DNA of 64,000 nt from CAYUET01 sp964443875. GTDB lineage: Bacteria; Auribacterota; JAFGBW01. The notes below the pieces were generated by a model, which searched no databases, was not told where the DNA came from, and saw only the letters and a program-made list of their open reading frames with translations. Positions 16,292 to 25,411 of this stretch are shown in pieces. The position numbers and the translations under genes were made by a program. The stretch lies in NCBI GenBank assembly GCA_964443875.1, contig CAYUET010000014.1, forward strand, positions 12,499-76,498, in the 5' to 3' direction. Numbering within the stretch: position 1 is the stretch's first letter; the number at the start of each line of letters is the position of its first letter.

Positions 16292-19200
16292 ACTTTTTAA
16301 AATACTCTGTTTTTATTTCCTCCTTCAATTTTCAGTTTTTCCCTTTGAACAGCTTGATTTCACAGGGCAGATCAACTACCCTCAATCTGATCCTTTTGAT
16401 AACATCTGTGTGGATACCGTGGGAAGAATTTATCTCACCCAAAAAGGAAAAACAAATATTGCTGTTTACAACAAACTGGGAGCCCAGATTGACGTCATCT
16501 CCCTGTCAGGAGGCGGCAGTTTTACCAAAGGCGGGGATCTCATGGCTGACAAACAGGGCAACCTCTTTTTTCTGGATACGGCAGAATCCTCTTTAAAAAA
16601 AATCAATTCCAGCGGGACCACGATTTTTTCTGTCGGGACAAAGGGGACTAATACAGGCTGCTTCCGGGGCCCCTTCGCCATGACCCTTGATGAAAACGGA
16701 AACATCTATACTGCGGATACAGGCAACGGCCGGATTCAGATTTTCAATCCTGACGGAATCTACATCCAGATGATCGATTCCGGCTCAAACAAGCCAAAAA
16801 TGGGGAACAAGGATGCCAATCTTTTAATCCGCCATGAAAAATTTTCAAGAATTCCCCTTTCCAAAACACCGGTTCTCAAAGCGCCAACAGATATTGCCCT
16901 GGACAGAGAGGGCTTCGTATTTGTTCTTGACTCCATTACCCGCTTTATCGTGATCTACAACACTTCCGGTGAATACATGGGAAACATAGATCTCAACAAC
17001 ATCCGGGGGCTCAATGATGCTGAACCCATTGCGCTGGCTGTAGACGGGCCTAAAATCTATGTCCTGGACAAAAAATATCACAACATTAAAATCTTCAACC
17101 GGATCGGCGACTTTCTCCAGGAAATCGGCACCAAGGGAACAGGCCGGGGACAGTTTTTCAACCCCAAAGCGCTCTGCATAACGAATCATCAGCTTTACAT
17201 TCTGGATTCAGGAAACAACCGTATCCAGATATTCGAATTGGGTCAAAAGAAAAAAGACCGTGAAGAAAAACCTCAGAAAGAATGGACCGATAAGCCTCAC
17301 CTGGCTGTCTTTGACTTTTCAAACAACAATAAGGCCTCTCAGGAAAAACTTCTGGGAAACACCATAAGTGAAATGCTGACGACCTCTTTTGTCAAATCCG
17401 GGAAATTTGCTCTTGTGGAACGCAAGGAAATCAAAAAGATCATTGAGGACATTGAATTTGATAAAACCGGAATGGTCAGTGACAATTCCGCAAAAAAAAT
17501 CGGAGAACTCCTGGGTGTGGAATTCGGGGTCTTCGGGGGTGTATCCGTGCTTAAACCTAAAATTGAGCTGGACGCAAGGCTTCTGGATATGAAAACCGGA
17601 CTCCTGATCACCGCCGTGACCAAATCCGCCCCAAATGAAAGCAGACTCAGGGATGTCTGCGAAGAGCTTGTTCTTGAAACAGAGAGGACCTTCCTGAACC
17701 GGATGGGGGCGCCTGGAATTCCAAAAGGACTGGTTGTCATGCCCTCCCTCAATTCCATTTTCCTGCGCTGGGAAGCCAATAAAGAAGAAGACATTGCAAA
17801 TTATATGATTTTTCAAAGTGAACGCACTGCAGGCCCCTTTGTTAAAATCACAGAAACGGACAAGCCCGAATATGAATTCAAAAATCTCCCTGAAAATAAA
17901 ACTTTTTATTTGAGAATCATTGCCGTAGACTCTGAAGGCAAGGAATCTCCTCCTTCTGAAATTCTCGAAGCCCGTACAAAAAATCTTCCTCTTTTCGGAT
18001 ATACGGTGAAAGTTAAAACTGAACTTCTTCCGAAAAGGATACGGTTTTCCTGGACAAATCCCGAGGAGGAAGCCCTCAATGGCTACCAGATTTTCCGGAG
18101 CGACAGGCCTACCGGAAAATTCAAAATGGTCGGCACCACGGCAAAAAAATCATTTGAAGATGCCCCTCTGGAAGATGGAAATGAATACTTCTACCGGATA
18201 AAAAAAATCTATGCCAATGGTCTCTTAAGCGATTTCTCCAATGTCTTCAGTTGTGTAACCGATGCCGTACCAACCTCTGTCACTGATTTTGAGGCAGTTT
18301 CAGATCTTGCCCGGAGAATCGAACTTCGCTGGACGATTCCCCCCGAGGATAAAGATATCGCCCGGTTTGTAATTTACCGTACCGACTCTTCTGAAGGCAG
18401 CTATGAAGAACTGAAGAAACTCAGCGGATTCAAAAAAAACTACACGGATTCTGGGTTGCCTGATAATACAACCTATTACTATAAAATAAAATCCATCGAC
18501 AAATTCGGACTGGAATCAGAACTTTCGCGGGAGATCTTTGCCACCACCAAGGACATACCCCAGACATCCCTGAATATGACTGCAGAAAGCCATCTTCCCA
18601 GAAAAGTCCGCTTATCCTGGACCCATGAAAACAAAGGGAAAGGTATTCTTTTTATCATTCACCGTTCCGACTCTGAAAACGGAACCTTTAAAGAACTGGC
18701 AAAAACAAATGCAGAAGAATACACGGATCTCAAACTTGGAGACGAAAAAACTTATTATTATTTTATCAAGGCCAAGGACAAAGACGGACTCATCAGTGAA
18801 CCCAGTGAAATTGCTGAAGCCACAACCAAATCTCTTCCTGTTACTCCGGTGAGTTTCAGGGCAATGAATAATCAGCCCCGGAAAGTGACTCTTCTCTGGG
18901 AAAAGAATCCGGAACCCGATATTGATTACTATCAGATTTATGGGGGGACAAGCATCAAAGGCTTCTACCATAAGCTGGCAAAAAGCAAAACCACGACCTA
19001 TCTTCACAACAATGAGGGAAAAGGTCTGAAAAACGGAGAGACTTATTTTTATAAACTGACGGCCATAGATACGGACGGACTTGAAAGTCCTTTTACCTCC
19101 CCGGTTTCGGCAAAAACTAAACCTTTGCCCCCGACTCCTCAAAATGTTGTTATCGAATACAAGGAACCCTGCCTGCTAGTCAGCTGGCCCCCCGTTGAAG

Positions 19201-19397
19201 GAAAGGATATCCATGGATACATGGTCTATAAAAACGGGAAAAAAATGGAATTTATTAAAGGCAACCTTTGGGTGGATAATAAGGTAACCCCTGGATCAGG
19301 ATATCACTATCATATCACCACGGTGGACAATGATCAGCTTGAAAGCCCCAAATCAGAACGGGTCAGTTACCGTATTAAAAAGTCGGGAAGCCTCTGA
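16281..19397 (+). CDS. NHL beta-propeller / CsgG-like / six FN3 domain protein
   Basis: A 1038-residue exported protein. A hydrophobic signal (KLFKILCFYFLLQFSVFPFE) precedes an NHL-repeat propeller at about residues 25-325 (MTLDENGNIYTADTGNGRIQ; ILDSGNNRIQIFELG). Next comes a CsgG/FlgO-like domain at about 338-475 (PHLAVFDFSNNNKASQEKLL; EMLTTSFVKSGKFALVERKE). Six fibronectin type III repeats of about 93 residues run to the C terminus, each with a Trp core and a YxYxI-type strand. The ATG at 16281 has AAAGGA upstream and overlaps the phosphoesterase stop; an in-frame TTG at 16263 is less likely. Probably a surface or periplasmic protein; ligand unknown. Confidence 0.85.
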   Translation: MAVKLFKILCFYFLLQFSVFPFEQLDFTGQINYPQSDPFDNICVDTVGRIYLTQKGKTNIAVYNKLGAQIDVISLSGGGSFTKGGDLMADKQGNLFFLDTAESSLKKINSSGTTIFSVGTKGTNTGCFRGPFAMTLDENGNIYTADTGNGRIQIFNPDGIYIQMIDSGSNKPKMGNKDANLLIRHEKFSRIPLSKTPVLKAPTDIALDREGFVFVLDSITRFIVIYNTSGEYMGNIDLNNIRGLNDAEPIALAVDGPKIYVLDKKYHNIKIFNRIGDFLQEIGTKGTGRGQFFNPKALCITNHQLYILDSGNNRIQIFELGQKKKDREEKPQKEWTDKPHLAVFDFSNNNKASQEKLLGNTISEMLTTSFVKSGKFALVERKEIKKIIEDIEFDKTGMVSDNSAKKIGELLGVEFGVFGGVSVLKPKIELDARLLDMKTGLLITAVTKSAPNESRLRDVCEELVLETERTFLNRMGAPGIPKGLVVMPSLNSIFLRWEANKEEDIANYMIFQSERTAGPFVKITETDKPEYEFKNLPENKTFYLRIIAVDSEGKESPPSEILEARTKNLPLFGYTVKVKTELLPKRIRFSWTNPEEEALNGYQIFRSDRPTGKFKMVGTTAKKSFEDAPLEDGNEYFYRIKKIYANGLLSDFSNVFSCVTDAVPTSVTDFEAVSDLARRIELRWTIPPEDKDIARFVIYRTDSSEGSYEELKKLSGFKKNYTDSGLPDNTTYYYKIKSIDKFGLESELSREIFATTKDIPQTSLNMTAESHLPRKVRLSWTHENKGKGILFIIHRSDSENGTFKELAKTNAEEYTDLKLGDEKTYYYFIKAKDKDGLISEPSEIAEATTKSLPVTPVSFRAMNNQPRKVTLLWEKNPEPDIDYYQIYGGTSIKGFYHKLAKSKTTTYLHNNEGKGLKNGETYFYKLTAIDTDGLESPFTSPVSAKTKPLPPTPQNVVIEYKEPCLLVSWPPVEGKDIHGYMVYKNGKKMEFIKGNLWVDNKVTPGSGYHYHITTVDNDQLESPKSERVSYRIKKSGSL

Positions 19398-19720
19398 TGC
19401 CTGCTCATCCCCCAACCAACGGCAATCCTGCAGAGGAATCCGAAATCCGCGAACAGGAAGAGCTTGACTATCCCTCCCTCTACAAGGTCATTCTGCATAA
19501 TGATGATTACACCCCTATGGACTTTGTGGTCAAAATCCTTCAAAAATTTTTTCAGAAAAATTCGGACGAAGCCACACAGCTCATGCTTCTTGTCCATCAT
19601 ACCGGAATGGCGATCTGTGGGACCTATACCAAGGAAATAGCGGAAACCAAGGTGCAGCAGGTTACGGATTACGCAAGAATGCAGGGGCACCCGCTCAAAA
19701 CCACAATGGAAAAGGAGTAA
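19397..19720 (+). CDS. clpS: ClpS, adaptor for ClpA
   Basis: A 107-residue protein with a disordered N-terminal tail and the ClpS core: YKVILHNDDYTPMDFVVKIL, VHHTGMAICGTYTKEIAETK. The NDDYTPMDFV loop and the HHTG histidine pair are the N-degron binding features of the family. It delivers N-end-rule substrates to ClpAP. Its ATG overlaps the stop of the FN3 protein (TGATG) and clpA follows four bases later. Confidence 0.95.
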   Translation: MPAHPPTNGNPAEESEIREQEELDYPSLYKVILHNDDYTPMDFVVKILQKFFQKNSDEATQLMLLVHHTGMAICGTYTKEIAETKVQQVTDYARMQGHPLKTTMEKE

Positions 19721-19724
19721 CCTC

Positions 19725-22001
19725 ATGATCATTTCCCCGAAATTGCAGGCGGTCATCAACCATGCCGCCCTGAAAGCTCAGGAACTGAAACATGAATATG
19801 TGACCCTTGAGCATTTATTCTACTGTCTTCTCCATACCGAAGAAATCACAAGGCTGATTGATGACCTGGGAGGCAACTCCAATCACCTTAAGGCGGAACT
19901 GCTGCAGTTTCTCCAGGGGAAAATCCCCCCTCTTAAACGCCTGAAAATCCCGGTTCCGACAATAGGCCTTGAACGGGTGATTCAAAGAGCCGCAGTCCAT
20001 GTCCAGTCTGCCGGAAAAGAAGAAGTCATGCTGGAGCATGTCCTGGTTTCCCTCTTCAATGAAGAAGAATCCATGAGCCTTTATCTCTTGAAAAAACAAA
20101 ATATTTTGAGACTGGATATTCTTACCTATATTTCCCACAATCCCTCCCCTCCTCCTGAACACCGAACTAAACCGGAAAATGTCTCTTCCGCTAAAAAAAG
20201 TGAATCCGCTCTGGGAAAGTACACCCAGGATCTGATCCAGAAAGCCAAAGACGGAAAAATGGATCCTCTTATCGGCAGAGAAAAGGAAATTTTAAGGGCC
20301 ATTCGTATCCTGTCCAGAAGGAAAAAAAACAATCCTGTGCTTGTAGGCGATGCCGGAGTCGGAAAAACCGCAATAGCCGAAGGACTGGCGCAGCGAATTG
20401 CCGGAGGAAATATCCCCTCCCCCCTTAAAAATGCAAGGCTTTTCCAGCTGGATATGGCCGCTTTGCTTGCCGGAACAAAATACCGCGGTGATTTTGAAGA
20501 ACGTTTAAAAAATGTCATTCAGGGCCTCCTCCGTATTCCCGGTTCCATTCTTTTTATTGATGAAATCCATACCCTGATCGGTGCCGGAGCAACCTCCGGA
20601 AGCACCATGGATGCCTCCAACATTCTCAAACCCGCCTTAAGCTCAGGGGAATTCAAATGTATCGGGGCCACAACCTTTGAAGAATACCGCAAATATTTTG
20701 TCGAATCCCAGGCCCTTTCAAGACGGTTTCAGAAAGTGGACATTAAAGAGCCTTCTGAAGAGGATTCGGTCACAATCCTTAAAAACCTGAAAGAAAAATA
20801 CGAACAGTTCTATCAGGTACATTACACCGATGCAGCACTGGAAGCCTCAGTCAAACTCTCAAAACGCTATCTGCATGAACGCAAACTTCCGGATAAGGCC
20901 ATTGATATCATCGATGAAGCCGGAGCTGAAAACAGCATCCTTGAGGGAACGTTTAAAAAAGAAATTCTGGACGTTCCCGAAATTGAAAAGGTTGTTTCTG
21001 AAATGGCTGCCGTTCCGCCGCACAAAGTCTCCAATTCCGATATCTCCCTTCTCAAAAATCTCGGAGACAATCTGAAACTCTTCATCTACGGACAGGATGC
21101 CGCAGTCAATGCCGTCGCCTCCGCTATCAAACTTTCACGCTCAGGACTCGGCATTAAAAATAAGCCCATCGGCTGTTTTCTCTTCTGCGGCCCCACAGGG
21201 GTTGGAAAAACTGAACTTGCGCGTCAGCTCTCCCTCCACCTTGCCGTGGAATTCATGCGTTTTGACATGAGTGAATTCATGGAATCCCACAGTGTTTCCA
21301 AACTGATCGGAGCTCCCCCGGGTTATGTCGGTTTTGATAAAGGGGGGCTTTTGACGGAGTCTGTTAATCAGCACCCTCACGGGGTTGTTCTTCTGGATGA
21401 AATAGAAAAAGCACATCCGGATATCATGAATATTCTTCTTCAGGTCATGGATCATGGAATTCTCACCGACCACCACGGACGCAAAACAGATTTTCAAAAT
21501 ATCATTCTGATCATGACCACCAATGCCGGGGCGCGTGACATGGAAAAAGGGGTTATGGGTTTTCAAAGTACAACCCATAAAGCCGATCCTCTTAAGGAAA
21601 TCAAAAGACTTTTCAGTCCTGAATTCCGTAACCGCCTGGATACTATTGTTCATTTCAACCCTCTTCCGCGGGAAATTCTGTTAAAAGTGGTGGATAAATT
21701 CCTGTCTGAACTGGAAACTCAGCTTTCAGACAAAAAAATTCTTTTAAGCATTACTCAGGAAGCCAAGGAATGGATCCTGGATCACGGCTCTGATTCCAGA
21801 ATGGGAGCAAGACCTCTCGGCCGTTTTATCCAGGATAAGATCAAACGTGTTTTAGTCGATGAAATTCTTTTTGGAAAACTTGAAAAAGGCGGAGAAATAC
21901 AACTTTCCCTTTCAGGAAATGACCTTCATTTCGATATCCTTCCTTCAGAGGAACAAACCTCTCCGGCCTCCAGAAAAACAGAATCCCATAATGCCTTATG
22001 A
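19725..22001 (+). CDS. clpA: ClpA, ATPase subunit of the Clp protease
   Basis: A 758-residue Hsp100 protein. It has a Clp_N double repeat (residues 1-150), a first AAA+ module with Walker A GDAGVGKTA, SRRKKNNPVLVGD and LFIDEIHTLIGAGATSG, and a second with GPTGVGKTELARQLS, DMSEFMESHSVSKLIGAPPG and VLLDEIEKAHPDI. It lacks the long ClpB middle coiled coil, and pairing with clpS supports ClpA. clpP is not in the window. Its stop overlaps the next gene (ATGA). Confidence 0.95.
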   Translation: MIISPKLQAVINHAALKAQELKHEYVTLEHLFYCLLHTEEITRLIDDLGGNSNHLKAELLQFLQGKIPPLKRLKIPVPTIGLERVIQRAAVHVQSAGKEEVMLEHVLVSLFNEEESMSLYLLKKQNILRLDILTYISHNPSPPPEHRTKPENVSSAKKSESALGKYTQDLIQKAKDGKMDPLIGREKEILRAIRILSRRKKNNPVLVGDAGVGKTAIAEGLAQRIAGGNIPSPLKNARLFQLDMAALLAGTKYRGDFEERLKNVIQGLLRIPGSILFIDEIHTLIGAGATSGSTMDASNILKPALSSGEFKCIGATTFEEYRKYFVESQALSRRFQKVDIKEPSEEDSVTILKNLKEKYEQFYQVHYTDAALEASVKLSKRYLHERKLPDKAIDIIDEAGAENSILEGTFKKEILDVPEIEKVVSEMAAVPPHKVSNSDISLLKNLGDNLKLFIYGQDAAVNAVASAIKLSRSGLGIKNKPIGCFLFCGPTGVGKTELARQLSLHLAVEFMRFDMSEFMESHSVSKLIGAPPGYVGFDKGGLLTESVNQHPHGVVLLDEIEKAHPDIMNILLQVMDHGILTDHHGRKTDFQNIILIMTTNAGARDMEKGVMGFQSTTHKADPLKEIKRLFSPEFRNRLDTIVHFNPLPREILLKVVDKFLSELETQLSDKKILLSITQEAKEWILDHGSDSRMGARPLGRFIQDKIKRVLVDEILFGKLEKGGEIQLSLSGNDLHFDILPSEEQTSPASRKTESHNAL

Positions 22002-23089
22002 AATATAAAGTTCTGAAGAGAATAATTCTGCTGATTATCATATCTCTCCCCTCTTTTTTCACGTACGGAAAGGATCCTTTTATGAAAAATTCCCAATTTT
22101 TCAACGGTGTACTCGCTTTTTTCCCCTGGAATGAGGAATGGAACAGTTTCATGTATCCCAATGAAAAGTCCTGGCTTAAAGACATTCATCTGATTAAAAA
22201 AGCCGGAATAACCATGGTCCGTCTGGATTTTTTATGGGACCGGCTTGAGCCCTCTCAAGGACACTTCAATTATGATTACTATGACAAACTCGTCAAAATC
22301 CTGATCGAAAACGAAATTGAAATTCTGGGTCTTTTAGGGTATTCCGCGCCCTGGGCCAACGATCAGAAAAAATGGAATATTCCCCCAAAAAATCCCAGGG
22401 ACTTTTACAACTTCGTCTTCACTATTGTTTCCCGTTATAAAAAGTATATCCGCTATTGGGAAATATGGAATGAGCCAAATGTTTCCGTTTATTTTGAAGT
22501 CAGCGACTGGGCCTCCGCCTACTTTCCTGTTTTAAAAGAAGGCTATGCGGCCGCAAAAAAAGCGGATCCGCGATCTGTTGTTCTGCATGGCGGTTTAGGG
22601 CAAGGCGTTTCAGAATCTCTGGAACAACTTTACCTTGCAGGGGCAAAACCCTATTTTGACAAAGTCAATATCCACCCCTTTGTAAATCCAAATGACCTCA
22701 ACAGACGCCCGCTCTCCAGGGTCGTCACTTTGGATATTGACCAGGTGGAAAACATCATGAAAAAAAACGGAGATGGATCCAAAAAAATATGGATCACGGA
22801 ACTCGGATGTCCGGGTCGGAATCCTGAAGTTACCCCATGGAATTTCCAAAGTCCTAAAAACTGGTTTATGGGGGAAACTCCTGATGAAGAAAAGCAGGCT
22901 GATTTTATCTATGATCTTTACACGGAATTAAAAAAAGACAATCGCATTGAAGCCCTGTTCTGGGCTTTTTTAAGAGATACCCGGCATTTTAAAGACGATA
23001 CGGACTATCTGGGATTTCTTCACTGGGACAGTTCCCCCAAAAAAGCCTACTTTAAAATCTGTGAAGCTCTTGCACCCTCCCGGGACTAA
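21998..23089 (+). CDS. secreted clan-A glycoside hydrolase (GH39/GH5-like)
   Basis: A 363-residue protein with an N-terminal signal peptide (RIILLIIISLPSFFTYGKDP) and a TIM-barrel glycosidase pattern. It reads GITMVRLDFLWDRLEPSQGH, the acid/base Glu in RYWEIWNEPNVSVYF, KVNIHPFV and the nucleophile Glu in IWITELGCPGRNP. The two Glu at the ends of strands 4 and 7 define clan GH-A. The exact family and polysaccharide substrate cannot be decided by eye. Translation starts inside the clpA stop (ATGA), an unusual partnership. Confidence 0.85.
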   Translation: MKYKVLKRIILLIIISLPSFFTYGKDPFMKNSQFFNGVLAFFPWNEEWNSFMYPNEKSWLKDIHLIKKAGITMVRLDFLWDRLEPSQGHFNYDYYDKLVKILIENEIEILGLLGYSAPWANDQKKWNIPPKNPRDFYNFVFTIVSRYKKYIRYWEIWNEPNVSVYFEVSDWASAYFPVLKEGYAAAKKADPRSVVLHGGLGQGVSESLEQLYLAGAKPYFDKVNIHPFVNPNDLNRRPLSRVVTLDIDQVENIMKKNGDGSKKIWITELGCPGRNPEVTPWNFQSPKNWFMGETPDEEKQADFIYDLYTELKKDNRIEALFWAFLRDTRHFKDDTDYLGFLHWDSSPKKAYFKICEALAPSRD

Positions 23090-23107
23090 AATGATGGAAT
23101 CATTTAT

Positions 23108-23137
23108 TTGACCTTGTAAATCCTTTTCAGATACAAT
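23108..23137 (+). promoter_or_regulatory. probable housekeeping promoter of the radical SAM gene
   Basis: TTGACC at 23108-23113 and TACAAT at 23132-23137, spaced by 18 bases, match vegetative -35 and -10 boxes. The start point would be near 23144, giving a leader of about 39 bases with AAAGGA before the ATG at 23183. A small hairpin, AAATGAT/ATCATTT at 23088-23104, just upstream may end the preceding operon. Confidence 0.5.
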
Positions 23138-23182
23138 AACTGATTACTTTGTGTTCAAAAGCTGAGAAAGGAACTTTGTTAA

Positions 23183-24265
23183 ATGATGCTCAAAAAACCT
23201 GAGGCTGTTTACGGCCTCCATTTTACTGATAAGGAAATTGAAGACGCTGTCCGCAACAATAAATTACTGACTCTTGATATTGAAACCAGCCGTATCTGCA
23301 ATTTCAAATGTGTTTACTGCTATGCAGGTTCAGGGAAAAAATTAAGCAATGAACTTTCCTTTGATGAGCTCAAAGATGTGATTCTTCAGGCCAAAGATCT
23401 GGAGGTCCGGAATATTACGGTCATCGGAGGAGGCGAACCTTTTCTTTATCCGCATTTCATGGACCTTGTCTCCTTTATCAAAAGTCTGGGGATTCAGGAA
23501 AATGTCTTTACCAACGGCTCCCTCCTTACCAGGGATCTTGCTCAGGAACTTCTTAAGATGAAAATTCAGCTTGTGGCAAAACTTAACAGCTTAAACCCGG
23601 ACGTGCAGGATTTCCTGTCAGGAGTAAAAGGAGTAGGAACAAAAATTCTGAAGAACCTCGAAATGCTGCAGGAAATCGGCTACAATAAGCATAACATGCT
23701 CGGGGTGGAATCCATCATCTGCAAGCAGAACTACAGTGAAATTCCTTCCATGTGGCGCTGGGCGCGTGACAGGGGAATTATTCCCTATTTTGAAATGATT
23801 ACCTTTCAGGGAAGAGCCAAACAGCATGACCTCAACGTAAAAATTCCGGAGCTGGAACAACTCTTTAAAGAGTTGCTGAAAATCGATGAAGAGAATTACG
23901 GCTTCACCTGGGATCCTCACCCCCCTATTGCAGGTTTAAGCTGTGACCGCCATTACTACAATCTCGTGGTTGCCGCCAACGGCTATGTGACCCCTTGTGT
24001 CGGAGTGGATATAAAAGTCGGAAATGTCCGTCATTCTTCCCTGAAGGACATCATTGCAAAATCTGCAATCCTTCAGTCCATACGCCGCATGAAAGAAAAC
24101 ATTCACGGCGCCTGTGCTGTATGCAAACTGGCCGGAGAATGCTATGGGTGCCGCGGCATGGCCTACCACCTGACCGGGGATGTCTTTGCCTCTGACCCAC
24201 TCTGCTGGAACAATGAAAAGCATATTGATTTCGATGAAACTGGAAACATCCTTGTACGGAAATAA
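23183..24265 (+). CDS. radical SAM / SPASM domain protein
   Basis: A 360-residue protein. The radical SAM cluster motif is in SRICNFKCVYCYAGSGKK (CxxxCxxC) and the SAM-binding GGGEP motif follows at ITVIGGGEPFLYP. The C-terminal 90 residues form a SPASM-like auxiliary-cluster domain with many cysteines (GLSCDR, VTPCVGVD, GACAVCKLAGECYGCRG, DPLCW). SPASM proteins modify peptides or mature enzymes, or act on small molecules. No precursor-peptide gene is visible beside it, so the substrate is unknown. Confidence 0.88.
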   Translation: MMLKKPEAVYGLHFTDKEIEDAVRNNKLLTLDIETSRICNFKCVYCYAGSGKKLSNELSFDELKDVILQAKDLEVRNITVIGGGEPFLYPHFMDLVSFIKSLGIQENVFTNGSLLTRDLAQELLKMKIQLVAKLNSLNPDVQDFLSGVKGVGTKILKNLEMLQEIGYNKHNMLGVESIICKQNYSEIPSMWRWARDRGIIPYFEMITFQGRAKQHDLNVKIPELEQLFKELLKIDEENYGFTWDPHPPIAGLSCDRHYYNLVVAANGYVTPCVGVDIKVGNVRHSSLKDIIAKSAILQSIRRMKENIHGACAVCKLAGECYGCRGMAYHLTGDVFASDPLCWNNEKHIDFDETGNILVRK

Positions 24266-24268
24266 ATT

Positions 24269-24580
24269 CTATTTATTCCCGCTCTCGTAATCCGCAATTC
24301 TACGTTCGCTTCTGGCTTCGAGAATATATGGTTTTACGGCTTCATGCAAGGGATGAGTCTGATAGTCCTCCAGGGACTTTCTGTCTTTAAACTCTGAATA
24401 CAGGACAATGTCCGCTGAATTATCCGTAGTGCTGAAATCCATTCCTACTTCGAGGCTGATCATCCCCGGAATTTTCCCGTTGAGATCTTCCAGAATCTTT
24501 TTAATGGCGCTCATATTATCTTTTCTTGTTTTTCCATGCGCCTTGTCTTTAAGCTTCCACATCACAATATGCTTGATCAT
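24269..24580 (-). CDS. Dabb-family (stress-responsive A/B barrel) protein
   Basis: A 103-residue protein with the dimeric alpha/beta barrel pattern: MIKHIVMWKLKDKA at the start, SLEVGMDFSTTDNSADIVLY in the middle, and HPLHEAVKPYILE near the end. The ATG at 24580 has AAGGGAAAT upstream; the longer frame from 24616 would add 12 unlikely residues. Last gene of the Cdd1/2H/ZIP operon. Function in such proteins is usually unknown. Its stop lies a few bases from the stop of the convergent radical SAM gene, within a small AT hairpin (24260-24281). Confidence 0.8.
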   Translation of the reverse strand: MIKHIVMWKLKDKAHGKTRKDNMSAIKKILEDLNGKIPGMISLEVGMDFSTTDNSADIVLYSEFKDRKSLEDYQTHPLHEAVKPYILEARSERRIADYESGNK

Positions 24581-24599
24581 TTTATATTTCCCTTTCGTC

Positions 24600-25409
24600 T
24601 TATCCCAAAGCGACATCCAGAATCATCATCACCGTAAACCCTGCAATAAATCCCAAAGTCGCAATATCACTATATTTTCCGCCCTGGGACTCCGGAATCA
24701 GTTCCTCCACCACGACAAACATCATGGCCCCTGCGGCAAAAGAAAGAGCATAAGGCAAGAGCGGCTGAATAAATACGACAGCAATGGCGCCAAGTACTGC
24801 CGCCACAACCTCTACAAAACCTGAAAGCTGCCCTACCATGAAACTCTTCAATCTTGAAAAGCCGCTGGCCCTTAAAGGCATGGAAATAGCAAGACCTTCC
24901 GGGAAATTTTGTATTCCGATTCCCAAAGCCAGCGCAATGGCCGAAGCAAGGGAGGCCGATGAAGGATCCGCCCCTATGGCCCCAAAAGCAACACCCACAG
25001 CAAGGCCTTCCGGAATATTATGCAGGGTGACGGCCAGCACCAGAAGTGTCGTACGTTTCCATTTTGTCTTCACCCCCTCTGCATGATCCAGAGGTTCCCC
25101 CAAATGCAAATGAGGAAGAAAACGGTCGGCCAAGCGTAAAAAAGCACATCCCAGTAAAAATCCCGTACAGGCCGGAACCCAGGCCGGGACTGACATTTTT
25201 TCCGCCATTTTGATTGCAGGATCCAGTAAAGACCAGAAACTGGCTGCCACCATGACGCCTGCCGCAAAGCCCAGCATGGAGCTTAATAATTTCTCCTTAA
25301 CCTGATTGCTGAAAAACACGATCGAAGCTCCGAAGGCGGTAAATCCCCAGGTAAACAATCCGGCAAAAAAGGCAAGCCAGAGAGGATGGCATTCTTTTAA
25401 ATAGGTCAC
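24600..25409 (-). CDS. ZIP-family divalent metal transporter
   Basis: A 269-residue protein with about eight membrane segments. The two central metal-binding helices carry the family motifs TLHNIPEGLAVGVAFGA and IQNFPEGLAISMPLRA, with further Glu residues in MMFVVVEELIPESQGG. A His-containing loop (LPHLHLGEPLDHAEG) lies between helices 3 and 4. It most resembles the GufA-like ZIP subfamily, which imports zinc or other divalent metals. Starts two bases after the stop of the upstream gene. Confidence 0.9.
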   Translation of the reverse strand: MTYLKECHPLWLAFFAGLFTWGFTAFGASIVFFSNQVKEKLLSSMLGFAAGVMVAASFWSLLDPAIKMAEKMSVPAWVPACTGFLLGCAFLRLADRFLPHLHLGEPLDHAEGVKTKWKRTTLLVLAVTLHNIPEGLAVGVAFGAIGADPSSASLASAIALALGIGIQNFPEGLAISMPLRASGFSRLKSFMVGQLSGFVEVVAAVLGAIAVVFIQPLLPYALSFAAGAMMFVVVEELIPESQGGKYSDIATLGFIAGFTVMMILDVALG

Positions 25410-25411
25410 TG

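Noticed and set aside
17319..17816. Overlapping antisense ORFs (165 and 151 residues) within the NHL/CsgG/FN3 gene
   Set aside because: Mutually overlapping shadows of a conserved plus-strand domain.
23183..24265. Peptide-modification (RiPP) cluster around the radical SAM/SPASM protein
   Set aside because: No precursor-like small ORF, protease or dedicated transporter is adjacent; the neighbours are unrelated housekeeping genes.
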